Below, in pieces: positions 59,952 through 64,000 of a stretch of DNA of 64,000 nucleotides. Position 1 is the stretch's first letter. Every line of letters begins with the position of its first letter. The translations under genes were made by a program, and so were the position numbers. Origin of the DNA: Solanum dulcamara (lineage: Eukaryota; Streptophyta; Magnoliopsida; Solanales; Solanaceae); assembly GCF_947179165.1 (NCBI RefSeq), contig NC_077247.1:46792935-46856934 (forward strand). Direction: 5' to 3'. The notes beneath the pieces were generated by a model. The model ran no database searches, had not been told where the DNA came from, and saw nothing but the letters and a program-made list of their open reading frames with translations.

Positions 59952-60958
59952 CCAAAACTGGCTCAGTTTGTGTCTAGATACAGTGTGATTATAGTTACTA
60001 ACAAGTAATGTTTTTTTTTTCCTTCTGTAATATAATGATCTGATGGTTTTTGGACATCTCCCTTTTGCATTGCCTTTTACGTTAAATATACCGAACTCCC
60101 TATGGTTTCTCTTTATTTTGCTGAATTAATTAATTCGGATCTTTGAGACTTGTGCGTGGGGATTAATTTTGGTCAGTTTAATATTCTTCAGCAGACTGAA
60201 CTATTGTCTACTAGAGTAATATATTCAAGGATTTAACGCACAGCTCCTGATACTGACTTTTGATCCAAGTAGGAATTCAAAATAAAACAAGGGAGTATCA
60301 AATTATCTAATGTTATATTACACTATACACTGGTATAAAAAACTTTTGTATTATCCGTAACTTTATGTAGTAATAAAAAATAAAGCTCTAGGTAATTGCC
60401 CCTAAAAAGTGAAATCTATAACTAAAAAAATAACAAAGTAAATGACAGTAATAGTGTGTAAGTTTTTGCACTGTATGAATCAAATCCTATTAGGATTAAC
60501 ATTGGTCTTTTCGGGTGATTTCCACAAATAGAATCCTCGGGTATCACTATTTAAATATGTTGAGGAATAAAATAGTCTCGTATTAATGGTTAATGAGACG
60601 GGTGATTTTTTTATAAGACTTAAACAATCGATCACCTCTTTTTGAGCTAGCCTTTAGGATGTAAATTAGGTCTTTATAACGCTTAGACAATAGTAAGCCT
60701 TTGTTTCCCTTTAATTGGAGGATATATGGCCGGGGGATGGGTTCTTTGGAAGCATCCAAGGGGCATGATTAATGATGGAATAAGTGGCCATTTCCTCAAA
60801 GATCCTTTGTATAAGCTCAGGCAATTTAATTTGTTGATATGTATATTATTTTATTGAAATCCTAATGGAAGAGTAGTCCAGGAAGGAAAAAATTGAAGAT
60901 TATTAAGGAAGATCAGACTTAATTAATTGATGATTAAGGATAGCCATTTAAGGATTAA

Positions 60959-62426
60959 GGGTGTGTTTGGTATGAAGGAAAATGTTTTCCATGAAAAAAA
61001 AATTCTTGAAAAATAAGTTGGTTTCTAACTTATTTTCTCATGTTTGGTTGGTAAGTGAAAAATATTTTCTAGTGTATGATTCGTGAATGAACATATATTT
61101 TATATAATCTGACCCCGACACCCAACCCCGACCTCAATCTGAGATCCGATCCAGGCCTTGACCCGAGAGCTCAACCTCAACCCCGACACTCGATCTGAGA
61201 TCCGACCCCGACACCCGACCTCGACCCGAGACCCCGATTCCGACCCCGATCCCCATCTTGACACTCGATTCGAGATCCAACCCCGACCCCAACCCGAGTA
61301 TCGACCCCTACATCGAACTCAATTTCCGACTTGACAAACGATCTCAATTCGAGACCCGAGACCCGAGACTCGACACCAAAATCTGATTCCGATCCCGACC
61401 CCAACTCGACACTCGATTAGAGACTCCGATCCTGATTTGAGACTTGATCCCGACCTCAACCTCAGACCTTGATTTCGACCCTGATACTCGATCCGAGACT
61501 TGACCCCAACTCCTGATCAGACACCTAACACCCGACCCTAACTCCAACCTCAACCCGAGATTCCGACCCAATACCCCCTGACTCTCGATTAGAGACTTGA
61601 GACTCGACCCCAACCCGAGACCTTGACCTAAGATTCGAGACCAAACCCCAACCCCAAGATTCGACACCCTACCTCGATCCGAGACCCGACTCCGACCTCA
61701 ACCCGAGATTTGATCCCAACCTCATCCTGATACCTCGACCCCGGCCCTAAGATTTGAATTAAGACCCACTGATCCCAACTCGAGACTTGACCCCGATCCC
61801 TATACCTGACCCTGACCTCGACTCTGACCTCTTACTCGAGACCCCGACTCCAACTCAAGATTCGAGACTGACCCCGATCTCGACTCTCGACTCAAGGCCC
61901 AACCCCGATCTAAGACCTTGACCTGAGATTTGAGACCTAACCCCAACCCGGACTCCCGATCCAACCTCGACACCCAACCCGACCCTGATCCTGACATCCG
62001 ATCCGAGACTCTACTTCGACCCGAGATCCGACATCAACACTCAACTTTTGACTCCTTACTCCCGACCTGAGACTCCGACTCCGACACTCAATCCAAAATT
62101 CAACCTCTAATCCTAATTCGAGATCCGATCCCGACTCAATTCGACTTGAGAGTTGGGTCTTGAATTGAGAATCAGGAGTCAGATCTAGGATTAGTAGTGT
62201 AAATCGATATCCAAGGCTTAAGTTAGGATGAAAGTTGAGTATGAGGTTCAAAATGGTTTTGAAAAATGTTTTCCTTACTTTTTAATGTGAAGTCATTTTC
62301 CTTTTTCCTTGAATTTGAGAAAAATAAGTTGATTTGAAAAACATTTTCTAAAATATAAGCCAACCAAACATGAAAAAACTGAAAAATATTTTCTGAAAAA
62401 CATTTTTCTTCATACCAAACACACCC
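60959..62426. mobile_element. Harbinger/Tourist-like element filled with GA/CC-rich repeats
   Basis: The terminal inverted repeats begin GGGTGTGTTTGGTATGAAG and end with its complement CTTCATACCAAACACACCC. Inner parts of the arms also match in inverse (GGAAAATGTTTTCC..., ATAAGTTGGTTT...). The TSD is TAA at 60,956-60,958 and 62,427-62,429, the 3-bp TWA type of PIF/Harbinger and Tourist elements. No transposase is present. The centre is occupied by the degenerate repeat at 61,110-62,150. Confidence 0.8.
61110..62150. repeat. Degenerate GACCCCGACCCGAGA-type repeat array (~1 kb)
   Basis: The plus strand consists almost wholly of short words CCCCGAC, ACCCGA, GAGA(C/T)(C/T)CGA and CTCGA in irregular order, with a pervasive CGA/GAC periodicity. 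It gives spurious Gly/Ser/Val/Arg-rich open frames on the minus strand. It is much more GC-rich than anything around it. Confidence 0.88.
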
Positions 62427-62429
62427 TAA

Positions 62430-64000
62430 GTGTTTGATTCATTAAATTTTAGATGGACGCCAAAGCACTTTGCTTTTATCCTACTGGAAACTTATAAAGC
62501 AGGGCATTACATATTAATACATTCCTTGTTGGGATATTATTTTTAAATTTTGTTTTGCTCTTAAACTTATCTCTTCAATATCTTCTTTTTCTATTTTCAA
62601 GTGTTGATTTACTCAATGAATTCTTACTAAGTAATTTATAATAAGGTACTTTTGCAAAGGGAAATTTTAATTTAAAAAAGAAGCGTGCCTGCACACTAGA
62701 AAGGTTGACAATATTTAGCAGGGTGTTGTGCCTTTTTTAAAAAATTGTAACTTTTTTGGATCAAAATAATCAAATTTATGAAGAAAAAAAATCCGAAATA
62801 ATATAAATTTAAGGTAAACGACTAATCTCAAAACACATATCATATTTTAGTTAGATACTATAAGATTAATTTCTTCATGAAGAAAGGGTGCAAGGTTTAT
62901 ATTCTTGTGATTTATGTTTTAATTCAAAATCCATCACATTCATTATCATTGTATGAATTTCGGTGTCTTTCGGTGATTAGTCGTGTCATTTGCAACGAAC
63001 AGGAAGAATTCAAGTAAATGGAAGAGAAAGGAATGGCATTTGCATGTAAATAGTATAGTTATTGGGTTTTGATCAAATGCGAATCTTAAATCGTGCATAC
63101 CATATTCATGAAATTTTTACTTTACTAATATAATTATGATAACATGTTTCAATAATCTTATATAATTATGCAAAATCTTGTACTAAGTCAATTGAAATTA
63201 TACGTGTGAACTAGTAACTAAGATAAGAGCTGATAAATAATGTCAACTTGCCATTCCGTCAAATCTTAAGTATCTTGCTTACGGCAAGTGGTGCTATCTT
63301 GTGTTAATTTAAAGCCGCAATGTTTCGATAAGTATCATAGAAAGCAGTCAACATATATATCAACTGTTAGTTGTCACTTGTCAAGTGGGACTTAAAGCTC
63401 TTCACTTTTTGTGCTTATAAACATAATAAATCTCTTCTATTTAAACAACATATAACTAGTTGATGTTACAATTGCGGTTCAGACTGTTTTGACTTCTATT
63501 AATTGACATAATTAGTACATTAGTAGTTGTCAAAAAAGCAGCAAAATGAATCATATGATGTGACATGGATTAGCACCATCACACATAATCTACTGTAAAA
63601 TCATTTTTTTAAAAATTCGTACTATAATTTTACTAAGAGATTATAATTATTTTCAATTTATTTTGTTTGGAATTTTGTGTTTGATCCATTGAGATTCTGG
63701 GCCATGACTTGAAGGTATGTCACTATCCACCATCAGAGAACATACGATGTTAGGAATTTTCTCCCAATATTATATTAGAGCAACGATTTATGATTTATGC
63801 ATAATGGTCATTCTAAACCTGATCACCGTCTTCATTATTATTTCGGATCTCATCATTCTGAAAAATTTGTTCGGATGTATTACTTAGTCGTAGGAATTAG
63901 ATCAATATCAACAAAGCTCTCACAATTTATTGAAAAACATAGTCAATTTCAGAACCATGATCACCAAATAATTTAGGTGGATCATTAGATTATTTTCACC
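62430..64000. other. AT-rich intergenic DNA to the end of the window
   Basis: I found no gene, structured RNA or bounded repeat in this stretch. Confidence 0.5.

Noticed and set aside
61177..62251. Long Gly/Ser/Val/Arg-rich open frames on the minus strand
   Set aside because: They come from the GACCCGAG-type repeat inside a transposon. Composition alone keeps the frames open.
1..64000. tRNA, rRNA or snRNA genes
   Set aside because: I looked for tRNA-like A and B boxes and found only those inside SINE-type repeats. No cloverleaf or rRNA segment was recognised, though a covariance-model scan was not possible.

Overview
This is nuclear DNA from a flowering plant, very probably a member of the Solanaceae (tomato/potato relatives). 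The sequence is AT-rich, and its genes have GT-AG introns. It carries an Au-type SINE, an RTE-type LINE, Copia and other LTR debris, several MITE families, and a decayed plastid insertion that includes ycf3 exon 1. No family was checked by database search. Every assignment rests on motif recognition, open frames, splice sites and the target-site duplications (TSDs) I could read.

Layout. 1-11,150 is repeat-rich: Stowaway-like MITEs, a 185-bp tandem duplication, a 2.1-kb solo LTR with a 33-bp minisatellite, and a composite block made of a phenylalanine ammonia-lyase fragment, 52-bp minisatellites and a broken Ulp1-like protease. 11,555-37,490 holds a cluster of five two-exon class II phospholipase A1 genes: two on the plus strand (types A and B) and three on the minus strand (A, B, A). 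Lying between them are a CACTA-type MITE, a second solo LTR of the first family in inverse orientation, a GDSL-lipase fragment, a deleted Copia element, a Mutator-like foldback element, an Au SINE and a short Copia solo LTR. 37,769-39,671 is a 5'-truncated RTE LINE with a perfect 19-bp TSD. About 40,300-40,800 contains plastid-derived DNA.

41,517-56,514 holds two divergently transcribed loci. On the minus strand are coiled-coil and XH-domain exons of the FDM/IDN2 (RNA-directed DNA methylation) type. They are followed, in a splice-compatible phase, by exons for an OB-fold nucleic-acid-binding domain, but both conserved domains carry apparent frameshifts. On the plus strand is a gene with at least 14 coding exons resembling the uncharacterised Arabidopsis protein At4g18490. 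Two MITEs lie in the head-to-head interval between them.

56,515-64,000 is mostly non-coding. It contains one small intact gene for a secreted CLE peptide (59,552-59,773) and a Harbinger-like element (60,959-62,426) filled with about 1 kb of degenerate GACCCGAG-type repeats.

How it fits together: the main biological unit is the acyl-hydrolase cluster, shaped by repeated duplication of an A-B gene pair and by inversion. The most unusual observation is the possible XH/OB-fold fusion. The other functional genes (At4g18490-like, CLE) look independent of these.
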